A stretch of 64,000 nt of DNA, taken from Paenibacillus sp. D2_2 (GTDB taxonomy: Bacteria > Bacillota > Bacilli > Paenibacillales > Paenibacillaceae). The notes under the pieces are model-generated. The model saw nothing but the letters and a program-made list of their open reading frames with translations, had not been told where the DNA came from and made no database searches. The first letter of the stretch is position 1. The number at the start of each line of letters is the position of its first letter. Positions 1 to 9,915 of this stretch are shown one piece after another. The stretch spans positions 5,375,001-5,439,000 of the forward strand of contig NZ_CP133605.1 in assembly GCF_031199965.1 (NCBI RefSeq), in the 5' to 3' direction. Made by a program: the position numbers and the translations under genes.

Positions 1-1401
1 CAGCCAATTCTGCATCGTTATAATTCAACTTAACTACCCGTTCACCTACCGGACGGGAAATATCCAACTCATATTCAATGCCTTCCCACATGTCATAGTT
101 GTAATGCTGAGCCTTCGGCTCCAAGAAGGCCGAATTGATCATCAGTTCTCCGTCAGATCCCAGTTGCCAATAGGTGGCGGTCTGCTCCAACGCAGCGCGG
201 ATATCCTTACCCGTTAGCCTTAATACAGCAATCGTATTAGGATAAATGAAATTAGCTAGTACATCTCGGCGCGTAATCATATCCCGGAACCCAAGCGATT
301 GCTCGTTAAGCAGCGCCGTATTGGATACATGAGCACCGCTGACCTCCATCTGAACCCGATTGACGAATTCAATGAAGGGATGGTCCTCCAGGCGACAATC
401 AAGCGAGCTCAATACGCTCATATCCCCATCTACGGTTCCGATCGGTTCATCCAGCCATTCTTGGGTCTCTTCCTCAAGCTCGCGGCATAAATCGAGTACT
501 CCCTGATCCGCTTCTACCGACTCATCCGGGACGAGCAGGTCTGCGTGGCGGTCTGTAATCTCCCAATCCCAGCTCTCCCCTCTACGGAAGCTAACTTGAA
601 CTCTGCCCAGCGCCTGACCGAGACAACCAGGTTGCACAATCGTTACCCCATTTACCTCTCCGGCAAGGCTGCGATGCTGATGGCCTGTGATGAGAATATC
701 TATCCCCTCCACCTCCGCGCACATCGCATAGGCCTGATTCTCTCCAGTCAGACGTTCCACCGGCTCGCCAGTCCACAGGTCGCGTTCAAATCCGCCGTGA
801 TAGGCTACAATCAGCAGATCCGGCCGCTCCTCTCTACGAATCATCGGTACCCAGAAGCGTACCGTCTCTAATGCATCGGCGAACTCCAAGCCCGCAATAT
901 GCTGGGGATTCTCCCAATGCGGAATATAATGAGTCGTTACTCCCAGCACAGCGAGCTTCAATCCGTTCTCCAGCACCTTCGTTATATAAGGTTGCCCGAA
1001 CGCAGGTTTCCCGCCCCCTTCACCGTAATCCCCGCAGAAAGCCATGGAAATTGCGAATCCTCAACCACCTGATACAAAGTGCTTAATCCGTAATTAAATT
1101 CGTGATTCCCTGGCACTGCCGCATCATAACCTAGCCGATTAAGAACCTCGATCGTCGGGTGAACTCCTTGCTTGTTTTTTACAAAATAGGTCGATAGGGG
1201 TGTCCCTTGAATCAGATCTCCATTATCAAGCAAGAGCAGCTCCGGATGAGTAAGTCTCTCTCTTCCAATCAATGTCGCCAGCTTCGCCAAACCCAATTGG
1301 CATTCGCCAGCCGAACGGTAATCCGTCGGATAGATATGTCCATGAATATCGCTGGATACTAGAATCTCACACGTGGTCTCTTGTAGATGCTCCATCTTCA
1401 A
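1..1401 (-). CDS. Metallophosphoesterase / 5'-nucleotidase (partial, one frame break)
   Basis: Member of the UshA/5'-nucleotidase family, which hydrolyses nucleotide or related phosphoesters with a two-metal centre. Motifs appear in order: SSDIHGH (about residue 18), DNGDLIQG (about 60), PGNHEF (about 97), then AYHGGFERD and GHQHR. The rest resembles the family's C-terminal substrate domain and runs past position 1, so the C-terminus is missing. No signal peptide is visible, so a cytoplasmic enzyme is likely. The frame breaks at about 1005-1014, where one base is missing in a G/A run; restoring it gives GAGKPAFGQPYI and an open frame to the window edge. A TTG start at 1401 follows AGGGAG; ATG 1395 is an alternative. 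Family call is strong; the substrate is unknown. Confidence 0.85.
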
Positions 1402-1567
1402 TAACACTCCCTTTTCGTGTTTTTCTTGATTCTATCAAGCGAAATGCAGATTTATATTAAATCCCTTTAATTTACAAAAATTTATCATTCCACTGACGAT
1501 CCGATAATAAATGAGCATTATATTTAATCCAGTAACAAAAAAATAGATTCTATGGAGGTCATCTCGC

Positions 1568-2553
1568 TTGAAAAAAATCGTTAAGCTTGCTCTTCCCTTA
1601 TTCTTATCCATTGCTTTCCTTGGAGGCTGTGGACAGAACTCTGCTTCCGTTAACAGTACCGATGGCAAAGCAGCAGCAAACTCCAGCCAATCTAATCAGA
1701 CCGAAGAGAAGACGAATAAAGATACAGGTTATGTTCCAACTACACTGACTGTCCAATTCGTACCTTCGCAAAATGCAGACACACTGGAAGCAAAAGCGAA
1801 GCCGCTTGAGAAGTTGCTCTCCGACAAGATCGGCATTCCTGTCAAAGTCAGCGTCTCCACCGACTACAATACAATCATCGAAGCAATGGCTTCCAAGAAG
1901 GTTGATGTAGGCTTCCTGCCACCGACCGCTTATGTATTGGCCAAACAAAAAGGTGCAGCAGAGGTTATTCTGCAAGCTCAACGTTTCGGTGTGCAAGATG
2001 ATACTGGCGCGCCGACAACTGATCTAGTTGATTTCTACAAGTCGATGATCATCGTGAAGAAAGATTCCAACATTCAATCTGTCGCCGATCTGAAGGGCAA
2101 GAAGATTGCTTATCAGAATGTAACTTCCTCCGCTGGATTCGTATGGCCTGCCGCTAAATTGATGGACGCAGGACTTGACCCACTGAAGGACGTAGAAGCC
2201 ATTACCGTTAAAGGTCATGACCAAGGCGTACTTGCTGTACTGAACGGCGATGTGGATGCAGCCGCCATCTTCCAAGATGCGCGTAACACAGTGAAAAAGA
2301 CTATCCTTCCGTATTTGAAGATACTCGTGTCCTTGCCTATACAGAGCCTATCCCTAACGATACGATCAGTGTTCGCTCGGATATGAGTCAAGAATGGATT
2401 GAGAAGCTGCAAAATGCCTTTATTGAACTTGGCAAAGATGAAGAAGGTCATAAGATCATTTCCGAAATTTACACCCATGAAGGGTATGTAAAATCCGATG
2501 ACAGTCGTTTCGATATCGTCCGCGAATATGGGGAAAAGGTAAAAACCGAATAG
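1568..2553 (+). CDS. phnD: Phosphonate/phosphite ABC transporter binding lipoprotein (frame break)
   Basis: Substrate-binding protein of a PhnCDE importer, anchored outside the membrane. The N-terminus is a lipoprotein signal (KKIVKLALPLFLSIAFLGGC), followed by a Ser/Asn-rich linker and the PhnD fold: LTVQFVPSQNADTLEAKAKPLEK, DVGFLPPTAY and DLKGKKIAYQNVTSSAGF. The start is TTG behind TATGGAGG. The frame breaks at about 2293-2299, where an A run is one base short; restored, it reads VKKDYPSVFEDTRVLAYTEPIPNDTISV and ends at 2553, about 328 residues and normal for PhnD. It is first in the phnD-C-E-E operon. The ligand (phosphonate, phosphite or aminoethylphosphonate) cannot be told from sequence. 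Confidence 0.9.
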
Positions 2554-2597
2554 TCCCTGGTCTCTCGCATTCATATAATCACCCATTTTGCAACACC

Positions 2598-2640
2598 GCC
2601 AGCCGGAGTGCTTCCGCACTGCAGCTGGCCTCTTTTATTT
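2598..2640 (+). terminator. Hairpin with U-tract between phnD and phnC
   Basis: GCCAGC (2598-2603) pairs with GCTGGC (2624-2629) and the inner AGTGC/GCACT arms extend the stem; TCTTTTATTT follows. Since phnC follows only 45 bases later on the same strand, this is probably a partial terminator that lets the binding protein be made in excess over the membrane parts. That role is inferred. Confidence 0.6.
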
Positions 2641-2673
2641 CACGATTATTTATTGAAAAAGGAGAATCGCCAA

Positions 2674-3450
2674 GTGATTGAATTACGCAATGTAACAAAG
2701 ACATACCCCAATGGCACCAAGGGTCTAAATCAGATCAACCTGACGGTTGAAAAAGGGGAGTTCATCGCCATTGTCGGCTTATCCGGCGCGGGTAAATCCA
2801 CACTGCTGCGTTCTATCAACCGACTTCATGATATTACAGATGGCGAGATTCTCATTGATGGGAAATCGATCACCACAGCGAAAGGCAAAGAACTGAGGAT
2901 GATTCGCCGCGATATCGGTATGATCTTCCAAAGTTTCAACCTGGTGAAGCGTACGACCGTGCTGCGCAATGTATTAGCTGGGCGAGTGGGCCATCATTCG
3001 GTTCTCCGTACCCTACTGGGCATGTTCCCGAGGGAAGATATCGACCTCGCTTTCGAGGCGCTCGACCGCGTCAACATCGTCCAGAAAGCTTATGCTCGCG
3101 CCGATGAATTATCTGGCGGACAGCAGCAGCGTGTCGCAATTGCCCGCGTGCTTGCTCAGAAGGCCAAAATCATTCTCGCCGATGAACCTGTCGCTTCACT
3201 GGACCCCCTTACGACGAAGCAAGTCATGGACGATCTGAAGCGCATCAATATGGATCTCGACATTACAACGATCGTCAATCTACATTCCATTGATCTGGCT
3301 AGGCAGTATGCAACTCGCATTATCGGGCTGCAAGCAGGCGAAGTCGTCTTTGACGGTCCAGTATCAGAAGCGACAGATGAGCGCTTCGCCGAGATTTACG
3401 GACGTCCGTTCCATGAGGAGAATCATTTATTGGAGGAAGCCGTTGTATGA
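2674..3450 (+). CDS. phnC: Phosphonate ABC transporter ATP-binding protein
   Basis: Cytoplasmic ATPase of the PhnCDE importer, 258 residues from the GTG at 2674, which sits nine bases after GGAGA. Walker A is GLSGAGKST at residues 35-43, followed by the Q-loop (GMIFQSFNLV), the signature LSGGQQQRVAIARVLA, Walker B IILADEPVASLD and the switch histidine in NLHSIDLA. Length and the PhnC-typical REDIDLAFEALDRV region fit the family. Its stop overlaps the phnE start by four bases, indicating translational coupling. An upstream in-frame ATG at 2608 lies inside the preceding hairpin and lacks a ribosome site. Confidence 0.93.
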   Translation: MIELRNVTKTYPNGTKGLNQINLTVEKGEFIAIVGLSGAGKSTLLRSINRLHDITDGEILIDGKSITTAKGKELRMIRRDIGMIFQSFNLVKRTTVLRNVLAGRVGHHSVLRTLLGMFPREDIDLAFEALDRVNIVQKAYARADELSGGQQQRVAIARVLAQKAKIILADEPVASLDPLTTKQVMDDLKRINMDLDITTIVNLHSIDLARQYATRIIGLQAGEVVFDGPVSEATDERFAEIYGRPFHEENHLLEEAVV

Positions 3451-4250
3451 AGGCGCAAGTAAAATCTTCACAGCAGACACTCCGGCCCAAGGCGCCGGGT
3501 AAGATGAAGCATTACTTCACAGTAGCGATTGTCATTCTATTGTTATGGGGCAGCGCGGTCCAGACTGAGGCCACCTTCGGAGAGCTGATTCAGGGTCTCC
3601 CGAATATGCTCGATCTTTTAAAAGAAATGTTTCCACCCAAATGGGGCTATCTAAGTAAAATATGGTCCGCTATGCTGGAGACGATCCGCATGGCGCTTCT
3701 CGGCACTACGTTCGGCGCAATCATGGCTGTGCCTATTGCGCTACTGAGCGCCTCCAATATTGCTAGGCATAAATGGATCTACTATCCTATTCGCTTCATC
3801 CTGAACTTGATTCGCACCATTCCCGATCTGCTACTCGCAGCTCTCTTTGTTGCCATAATCGGACTAGGCGCTCTGCCAGGTATACTCGCACTCGCGTTCT
3901 TCTCGCTAGGAGTTATCGCCAAGCTGACTTATGAAGCCCTGGAGACGATCGATCCCGGGCCGCTAGAAGCAATGACGGCCGCAGGAGCACATCCGTTGCA
4001 AATCATCAAATTTGGTGTCGTTCCGCAGATCAAGCCTCACTTCATCTCGTTCCTGCTCTACACCTTCGAGATTAATGTCCGTGCTGCGGCCGTGCTCGGC
4101 CTGGTCGGTGCCGGCGGTATCGGCCATTATTATGAAGTTACTTTAGGATTCCTGGAGTACGACAAGACCTGCATGATCATTATCGTTACTTTAGCTGTCG
4201 TACTGGCCATCGATTATATCAGCTCTAAGCTGCGGGAGAAATTGTTATGA
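3447..4250 (+). CDS. phnE: Phosphonate ABC transporter permease 1
   Basis: Inner-membrane permease, 267 residues, with about six hydrophobic segments starting at HYFTVAIVILLLWG. The ATPase-docking EAA loop is EALETIDPGPLEAMTAAGAH, followed by QIIKFGVVPQ, and the family-typical GLVGAGGIGHYYE lies near the C-terminus. It overlaps phnC (ATGA) and the second permease (ATGA), so the three are translated together. Paired, non-identical PhnE subunits form a heterodimeric channel in many Firmicutes systems. Confidence 0.92.
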   Translation: MKAQVKSSQQTLRPKAPGKMKHYFTVAIVILLLWGSAVQTEATFGELIQGLPNMLDLLKEMFPPKWGYLSKIWSAMLETIRMALLGTTFGAIMAVPIALLSASNIARHKWIYYPIRFILNLIRTIPDLLLAALFVAIIGLGALPGILALAFFSLGVIAKLTYEALETIDPGPLEAMTAAGAHPLQIIKFGVVPQIKPHFISFLLYTFEINVRAAAVLGLVGAGGIGHYYEVTLGFLEYDKTCMIIIVTLAVVLAIDYISSKLREKLL

Positions 4251-5050
4251 CAAAATCATGGAATGATATCATACCTAAGCCTAAGAAGAACCGTTATCGC
4301 CTACTCATTTATATCGCACTTATTCTTGTCTATATCTGGGCTTTTGCTGGCATACCCTATTCCGGCATTAAAGAAACAGCCTGCCAAGTAAGTAAGTCGA
4401 TCCTGGCCGGACTGTTCTCTCCGGATTGGGGTTACGTCTACCTGCCGGATGGAGAGGATTTACTAAGGGGACTATTGGATACGTTGGCTATCTCTGTTCT
4501 TGGTACCTTCATATCGACGATCATCTGTATTCCGTTCGCCTTCTGGTCAGCGGTTAATATGAGCCGTGGCAAGGTTATATCCGGCTCCGGTAAGGTATTC
4601 CTCAGCCTGATCCGTACTTTTCCGGAAGTGGTTATGGCGATCCTATTCATCAAAGCAGTAGGCCCCGGATCATTCGCCGGAGTTCTAGCGTTAGGCCTGC
4701 ATTCCGTAGGTATGCTCGGTAAATTGTTCGCCGATGAAGTTGAAAATATCGACAACGGTCCACTGGAGGCGCTTATGGCGGTGGGAGCAAGCCGTTTGCA
4801 AATTCTATGGTTTGCAGTCATCCCGCAGGTTCTGCCCGGCTTCTTGTCATATACACTCTACCGCTTTGAGCTTAATCTCCGTTCGGCGACGATTCTTGGC
4901 ATTATAGGCGCTGGCGGTATCGGCACGCCACTGATCTTCGCCCTGAGTACCCGCAACTGGGATCGCGTTGGTATTATCCTGCTCGGCATCATTATTATGA
5001 TCACAACCATAGACCTGATCTCCGGTACGATCCGCAAGAAGCTAGTCTAA
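4247..5050 (+). CDS. phnE: Phosphonate ABC transporter permease 2
   Basis: Second PhnE-type permease, 267 residues. It begins with a charged segment (PKPKKNRYR) before the first membrane helix (LLIYIALILVYIWAFAG). The EAA loop is DEVENIDNGPLEALMAVGAS, and GIIGAGGIGTPLIFAL matches the same C-terminal motif as its partner. It starts inside the end of the first permease gene and ends the operon before a strong terminator. No phosphonate lyase genes are next to it, so the operon is uptake only in this window. Confidence 0.92.
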   Translation: MTKSWNDIIPKPKKNRYRLLIYIALILVYIWAFAGIPYSGIKETACQVSKSILAGLFSPDWGYVYLPDGEDLLRGLLDTLAISVLGTFISTIICIPFAFWSAVNMSRGKVISGSGKVFLSLIRTFPEVVMAILFIKAVGPGSFAGVLALGLHSVGMLGKLFADEVENIDNGPLEALMAVGASRLQILWFAVIPQVLPGFLSYTLYRFELNLRSATILGIIGAGGIGTPLIFALSTRNWDRVGIILLGIIIMITTIDLISGTIRKKLV

Positions 5051-5080
5051 TAATGTTAAGAACCAAGCGCGAATATTATC

Positions 5081-5130
5081 GCTACTAGCCTTACTCCTTA
5101 CTACAGGGGTAAGGCTAGTAGCTTTTAGTA
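5081..5130 (+). terminator. Terminator of the phn operon
   Basis: A perfect 14-bp stem (GCTACTAGCCTTAC, 5081-5094, with its complement at 5109-5122) is followed by TTTTAGTATT. It ends phnDCEE before the nir operon. Confidence 0.9.
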
Positions 5131-5206
5131 TTAATAAAAAGTCCATAGATAACGTGACCCCAATCACTCCGTGCTACTCGAATACTAGATAACATGGTCT
5201 CAGATA

Positions 5207-5222
5207 TGTGATTTCATTCACA
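5207..5222. promoter_or_regulatory. Rex-like (or Crp/Fnr-type) operator before nirB
   Basis: The palindrome TGTGA-TTTCAT-TCACA, continued by AA, differs at only two positions from the Rex consensus TTGTGAA-N4-TTCACAA. It also fits the Bacillus Fnr form TGTGA-N6-TCACA. It lies 20 bases before the nirB start codon, downstream of any possible promoter. That suits a repressor such as Rex (released by NADH) better than an activator. The assignment is inferred. Confidence 0.55.
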
Positions 5223-5242
5223 AAGATATTGGAGGAGTAAGG

Positions 5243-7644
5243 ATGAGAAGTCATTTGGTGATGATCGGCAATGGTATGGCAGGCACACGCTGCATTGAGG
5301 AAATCATAAAGAGAAATCCTGATTTGTATGACATCACGATGATTGGGGATGAACCTTACCCGAACTACAATAGGATCATGCTCTCCAACGTGCTGCAAGG
5401 CAAGACAAACTTTAATGAAATAAACATTAATGACTGGGATTGGTACGAAGCAAATCAAATTCGTCTGATCTCTAACGAGCATGTTACGCAAATTCGACGT
5501 GAAGAACAACAGGTTATAACGGATAAAGGAACGATCATTTCATACGATAAGCTCATAATTGCAACCGGCTCAAGCGCCTTTATTCTGCCTGTTCCAGGGC
5601 ATGAGTTGGAAGGCGTTGTTGGCTTCCGAACTATAGATGATACGCAGTTAATGATGGACGCTGCGAAACAGTATAAAAAGGCCGTCGTTATTGGTGGAGG
5701 CCTGCTTGGATTAGAAGCGGCTCGCGGGTTACTGGATCGTGGTATGGAAGTTCATGTTGTCCATCTATTGGCCGATTTAATGGAGATGCAGCTTGATCAT
5801 GCGGCGGCAGCCCTATTAAAGCGCGACCTTGAGAAGCAACGCATGAAATTCCTGATGGAGAAAAAGACAGCTGAAATTTATGGTGATAAACGTGTAGAAG
5901 GCATACGATTCGAAGACGGAACGAGTGTCGAATGCGACCTTGTCGTAATGGCTGTAGGAATACGCCCGAATGTGGCGATTGCAAGAGAAGCGGATTTAGA
6001 AGTAGGCCGCGCTATTTGTGTAAATGATGTCTTACAGACTTCAGATCCAGCTATTTATGCGGTAGGAGAATGCGCTGAACACCGGGGATTGCATATGGTT
6101 TAGTGGCTCCATTATATGATCAGGCTATTGTGCTGGCTGACTATTTGACCGGTAATCCTACAACAGGCTATCAGGGAAGTATATTATCGACACAGCTGAA
6201 GGTTGCAGGCTGCGACCTGTTCTCTGGAGGCGAGATCCACCCATGTGAGAATACGAAGGCGATCGTCGTCCAGGACGAATGCTTAGGTACGTATAAAAAA
6301 GTGCTCGTTCGCGACAACAAGGTCGTCGGCATAGTACTCTATGGTGATGCTTCAGATGGAACCCGATTGTTCAGCATGCTGAAGAAGCAGTCCGATATCT
6401 CAGAGTTTACAAATGCTTCAGTACTCCATAAGGCAGGAGAAGAGAGCGGTCTGGATGTTGCCTCCATGAGTGCCGACGAGACGGTATGCGGTTGTAATGG
6501 GGTAACTAAAGGAACAATCGTAGGGGCGATCCTCGAGCATGGACTGACGAGCTTTAACGAAGTGAAGACGATTACCAAGGCAGGCGGTTCTTGTGGCAAA
6601 TGCCGCGGCATGGTTGAAGCAATCCTTGCCCATACGTTAGGTGATAAGTTTGACGCCTCAGCTGAAGTAAGTGGAATGTGTGGGTGCACTTCGTTATCGA
6701 GAGACGAAGTCGTTGCTGCTATAAAAGAAAAGGGCCTGCATACTCCTAAAGAGGTTCGCAATGTGCTCGGATTCAAGAATGAAGAGGGCTGCTCCAAATG
6801 TCGTCCTGCATTGAACTATTACCTACGTATGATTCGTCCAGACGAATATGAGGATGACAAGGCCTCACGCTTCGTTAATGAACGAATGGAAGGCAATATT
6901 CAGAAGGATGGAACCTTCTCCATCATTCCGCGGATGTACGGCGGTACAACCTCACCAGACGACCTGATTCGGATCGGAGAAGTCGCCAAGAAATACAATG
7001 TTCCCCTCGTCAAAATCACGGGGGCTAGCCGGGTTGGGCTCTATGGAGTGAAGAAAGAGGATGTGCCGAAAATATGGGCTGATCTCGAGATGCGTTCGGG
7101 CTATGCTTACTCCAAATCACTTCGCAATGTGAAATCTTGTGTTGGCTCTAGGTTCTGCCGCTTCGGTACTCAGGATTCGCTCGGACTTGGCATTCGTCTG
7201 GAGCAAGAAATTGAAATGGTAGACACGCCTCACAAAATGAAAATGGGCGTATCCGGTTGCCCACGCAATTGCGCGGAGGTGCTGACAAAAGACTTTGGCG
7301 TTGTCTGTGTAGAGAATGGCTATCAGCTCTATATCGGTGGCAATGGCGGAACGGAAGTGCGCCAATGTGACAGCCTTACAACGGTAACGACAGAGGATGA
7401 AGTGCTCTTAATGGCGAAAGCCTACGTGCAAATGTATCGGGAGACTGGGATTTATGGGGAGCGTACAGCACCATGGGTAGAGCGTATCGGTGTGGATGCC
7501 GTTCGCAAAGCGCTCGCCGATCAAGAACAGGTAGCCTCGCTTGCGGTAAGATTCGAGCATGCACGGGATACGTATGCTGAAGCCTGGGGCGAAGCTTTGA
7601 TAGACGATCAGCGTAAGCAACTCTATACAGTGGAGAAGCGATAA
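5243..7644 (+). CDS. nirB: NADH-dependent nitrite reductase, large subunit (frame break)
   Basis: Cytoplasmic subunit reducing nitrite to ammonium with NAD(P)H electrons through FAD, Fe-S and siroheme. It has FAD-binding GNGMAGTRC near the start, ATGSSAF, NAD-binding VIGGGLLGLEAARG (about residue 150), a BFD-type [2Fe-2S] region (CGCNGVTKG ... CGKC), a second CGC segment, and siroheme/4Fe-4S cysteines in CVGSRFCRFGTQ and GVSGCPRNCAE. The total of about 800 residues is normal. The frame breaks at about 6097, where one missing G restores HRGLHMGLVAPLYDQ with correct family spacing. Loss of one copy of a 7-bp repeat (ATGGTTT) would also fit. It starts at ATG after GGAGGAG and is first of nirB-D-C. 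Confidence 0.93.
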
Positions 7645-7657
7645 GAGAGGGAACACA

Positions 7658-7978
7658 ATGACCATGACGACAGATAAGGTGAAAGTAATGAAACTTGAGG
7701 ATTTACCCGTACAGATCGGTAAAGAGGTGCAGTTGAACGGTCAGTCAATCGCGATCTTTCGTTTGTCAAATGGAGATGTTCGTGCCGTAAGCAATCGCTG
7801 TCCTCATAAGAACGGGCCACTCGCTGAAGGAATTGTCTCAGGGGAATTTGTCTTCTGCCCGCTTCATGATTGGAAAATTTCTCTTGTGACTGGAGAAGTA
7901 CAAAAACCAGATGACGGCTGTATACAAACCTACGAGACCGAGATCATCGACGGATTAGTGTATATAGGAGGAGTATAA
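7658..7978 (+). CDS. nirD: Nitrite reductase small subunit, Rieske type
   Basis: The 106-residue partner of NirB carries a Rieske [2Fe-2S] site: CPHKNGPLAEG followed by CPLHDW, the C-x-H ... C-x2-H ligand pattern. It lies 13 bases after nirB with GAGGGAAC as ribosome site. NirD completes the soluble NADH nitrite reductase; unlike the enterobacterial NirD, which lacks the metal ligands, this Gram-positive form keeps all four. Confidence 0.93.
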   Translation: MTMTTDKVKVMKLEDLPVQIGKEVQLNGQSIAIFRLSNGDVRAVSNRCPHKNGPLAEGIVSGEFVFCPLHDWKISLVTGEVQKPDDGCIQTYETEIIDGLVYIGGV

Positions 7979-7982
7979 GTCG

Positions 7983-8752
7983 GTGAACGATATCATTCAG
8001 CAGATCAACCAGGCAGGGCTTAGCAAAGTCAACCTGCTTAAACAGAGTAAAGGCAAATATTTAGTCTCTTCCATGCTTGCTGGATTATTCGTTGGTCTTG
8101 GCATTATCCTTATTTTTACGATAGGCGGTCTATTATCCCCGCTCAAGTTCCAAGTACGAAGATCATCATGGGCATCTCTTTTGGAATCGCCCTAAGTCTT
8201 GTCATCATGGCCGGAAGTGAGTTATTTACGGGGAACAATTTTGTGATGACCGTAAGTTCACTTGAAAAAGAGACATCCTGGCTCGAGACTTTGAAAATAT
8301 GGCTTTACAACTATGTCGGCAATTTTATAGGCTCATTTCTGGTTGCCGCCATCTTTGTCCTGACAGGACTTGTGAAAGGTGGTGTTGCCGAATTTATTAA
8401 TTCGGTGGCCAGCGTAAAGATGAATGCACCTTTTATGGAACTGTTCATGCGAGGAATTCTATGTAATATTCTTGTATGTCTAGCGGTATGGTGCTCCATG
8501 AAAATGAAGGATGAAACCGCAAAGCTGATTATGATCTTCTGGTGCTTGTTCGCATTTATTACCTCTGGCTTCGAGCATAGTGTTGCGAATATGACGCTCC
8601 TCTCCATCTCGCTGCTGGTTCCCCATCCGGAAACTGTAACACTGGCGGGTCTTGCCGCGAACCTGATTCCGGTATCTCTGGGCAATATGGTAGGAGGGAT
8701 CCTATTTGTAGGGGTGCCTTATTGGTATATTGGCAAGGCTAAGCGAGTTTAA
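7983..8752 (+). CDS. nirC: Formate/nitrite transporter family channel (frame break)
   Basis: Membrane protein of the FNT family, about 256 residues, six hydrophobic segments. Family marks include IMAGSELFTGNN and the GNFIGSF and NLIPVSLGNMVGG half-helices. The start is GTG at 7983, five bases after nirD and behind AGGAGGAG. The frame breaks at about 8139-8141, where one base is missing in a C/G run; restored, it reads GGLLSPAQVPSTKIIMGISFG. Position in nirB-D-C argues for nitrite uptake, or export of nitrite when toxic, rather than formate transport. Confidence 0.9.
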
Positions 8753-8770
8753 TGTCCCCCAACATACAAA

Positions 8771-8820
8771 ATGACCCGAGTTGAGACACTTGTCAGAAGT
8801 GTCTCAACTCGGGTCATTAT
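8771..8820. terminator. Bidirectional terminator between nirC and lacI
   Basis: A perfect 21-bp inverted repeat (8771-8791 and 8797-8817) with a 5-base loop lies between two convergent genes. The lacI stop codon is inside its edge at 8817-8819. Confidence 0.92.
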
Positions 8821-9811
8821 TTAATTCGTATACGCCATACTCCTCTTCGGTCCCGGCCAACAGAGCTACCGTGCACTAACGTTACATAAATCCGTTCATG
8901 CTCAACCGGCTCTCCGGAAATGATCTTGATAAGCTGCTCAGCTGCGAGCGCTCCCCATTTACGCTTGGAGTAGTCGATTGTCGCTAATCGTGGCTGCATA
9001 TAACGGCTTAGCTCGATATTATCGAAGCCGATCAAGTGAATATGCTCGCCGATGATAAAGTCCGTGTCAGCCAGACGATTGCACAAGCCGATGGCCATCT
9101 CATCATTCAGGCAGAAAACGGCGACCGGTTCTGTATACTCCTGAATAATCCGTTCGGCAGCTCTCTCCCCACCACTCTTCTTGAAGTTCCCGGGCAGCTC
9201 GATCCATTCCACATCATCAGCCCGACCCGCGACCAGATTTACAGCCTTCATCCGCTGAATCGAGTCGAAAGAATCCTCTGGCAGGTTACGACATAAATCT
9301 TCTTATGCCCCTGTTCAACGAGGTATTCTGTAGCCAAAGTCGCACCCGCTTTATTATCAAGCAGCACCTGATTAATGTTCGGATGCTCCAGTTCCCGGTC
9401 CAATACGACAATCTTATGATCACGCCGTGCGTGCTTGAGCAGTTCTTCACTCGAGAAGGTATGATCAAGGATAACTGCACCATCAATCATCCGTTCTGGA
9501 AGCATACGGTGAGACTGTTCACCACTGCAGACGATCAGGTCATAACCCTGTGAATTACAAACTTCCTTCATGCCATCAAGAAGCTCTCCGTACACATCCC
9601 CCTTGAAATCGGTCAAGAACACGCCGAGGATCCTAGACTCCTTCTTCTTCAGAGTTCTTGCGGCCGCATTAGGGATATAATTCAGCTCGTCGGCAACATG
9701 AAGAATTCTGTTCCGTGTCTCATCCGTCACCTTACTACTGCCATTAAGGGCATAGGATACTGTCGAGATGGAGACACCAGCCTTCTTGGCGATATCTTTA
9801 ATGCTTGTCAA
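8817..9811 (-). CDS. LacI-family transcriptional regulator (frame break)
   Basis: DNA-binding repressor of about 331 residues. The N-terminal helix-turn-helix and hinge are clear: SIKDIAKKAGVSISTVSYALNG, then NYIPNAAARTLKKK. The C-terminal half is a periplasmic-binding-like sugar sensor (EQSHRMLPERMIDGAVIL, LIGFDNIELSRYMQP). The frame breaks at about 9280-9285, where one base is missing; restored, it continues into DSFDSIQRMKAVNLVAGRADD. TTG start. It sits last, behind the GH94 gene and its terminator, so it probably has its own expression. Likely targets are the GAAACGTTTC palindromes at 18019 and 18386 upstream of the carbohydrate operon; that link is inferred. Confidence 0.9.
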
Positions 9812-9890
9812 TTTATCCTCGCTCCTTCATCTTCTCAACCAAACACTATAATTGGAGGCATACCCTCCAGCTACTGTAATTATGGAAAAG

Positions 9891-9909
9891 GGCGATCTAT
9901 AAGATCGCC
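9891..9909 (-). terminator. Terminator after the GH94 gene
   Basis: GGCGATCT and AGATCGCC form an 8-bp stem; on the minus strand CTTTTCC follows. It separates the GH94 gene from lacI. Confidence 0.7.
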
Positions 9910-9915
9910 ATAAGC

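Noticed and set aside
299..1086. Plus-strand frames opposite the 5'-nucleotidase gene
   Set aside because: The minus strand encodes all metallophosphoesterase motifs once a single base is restored; the plus frames resemble nothing.
5207..5222. Fnr activator site for nirB
   Set aside because: Only 20 bases before the start codon, so a site at -41 would put transcription start inside the gene; repressor use is more likely.
8510..8525. GCAAAGC core resembling a c-di-GMP aptamer
   Set aside because: Lies inside nirC coding sequence without the flanking GGCAAAC or closing motif; chance match.
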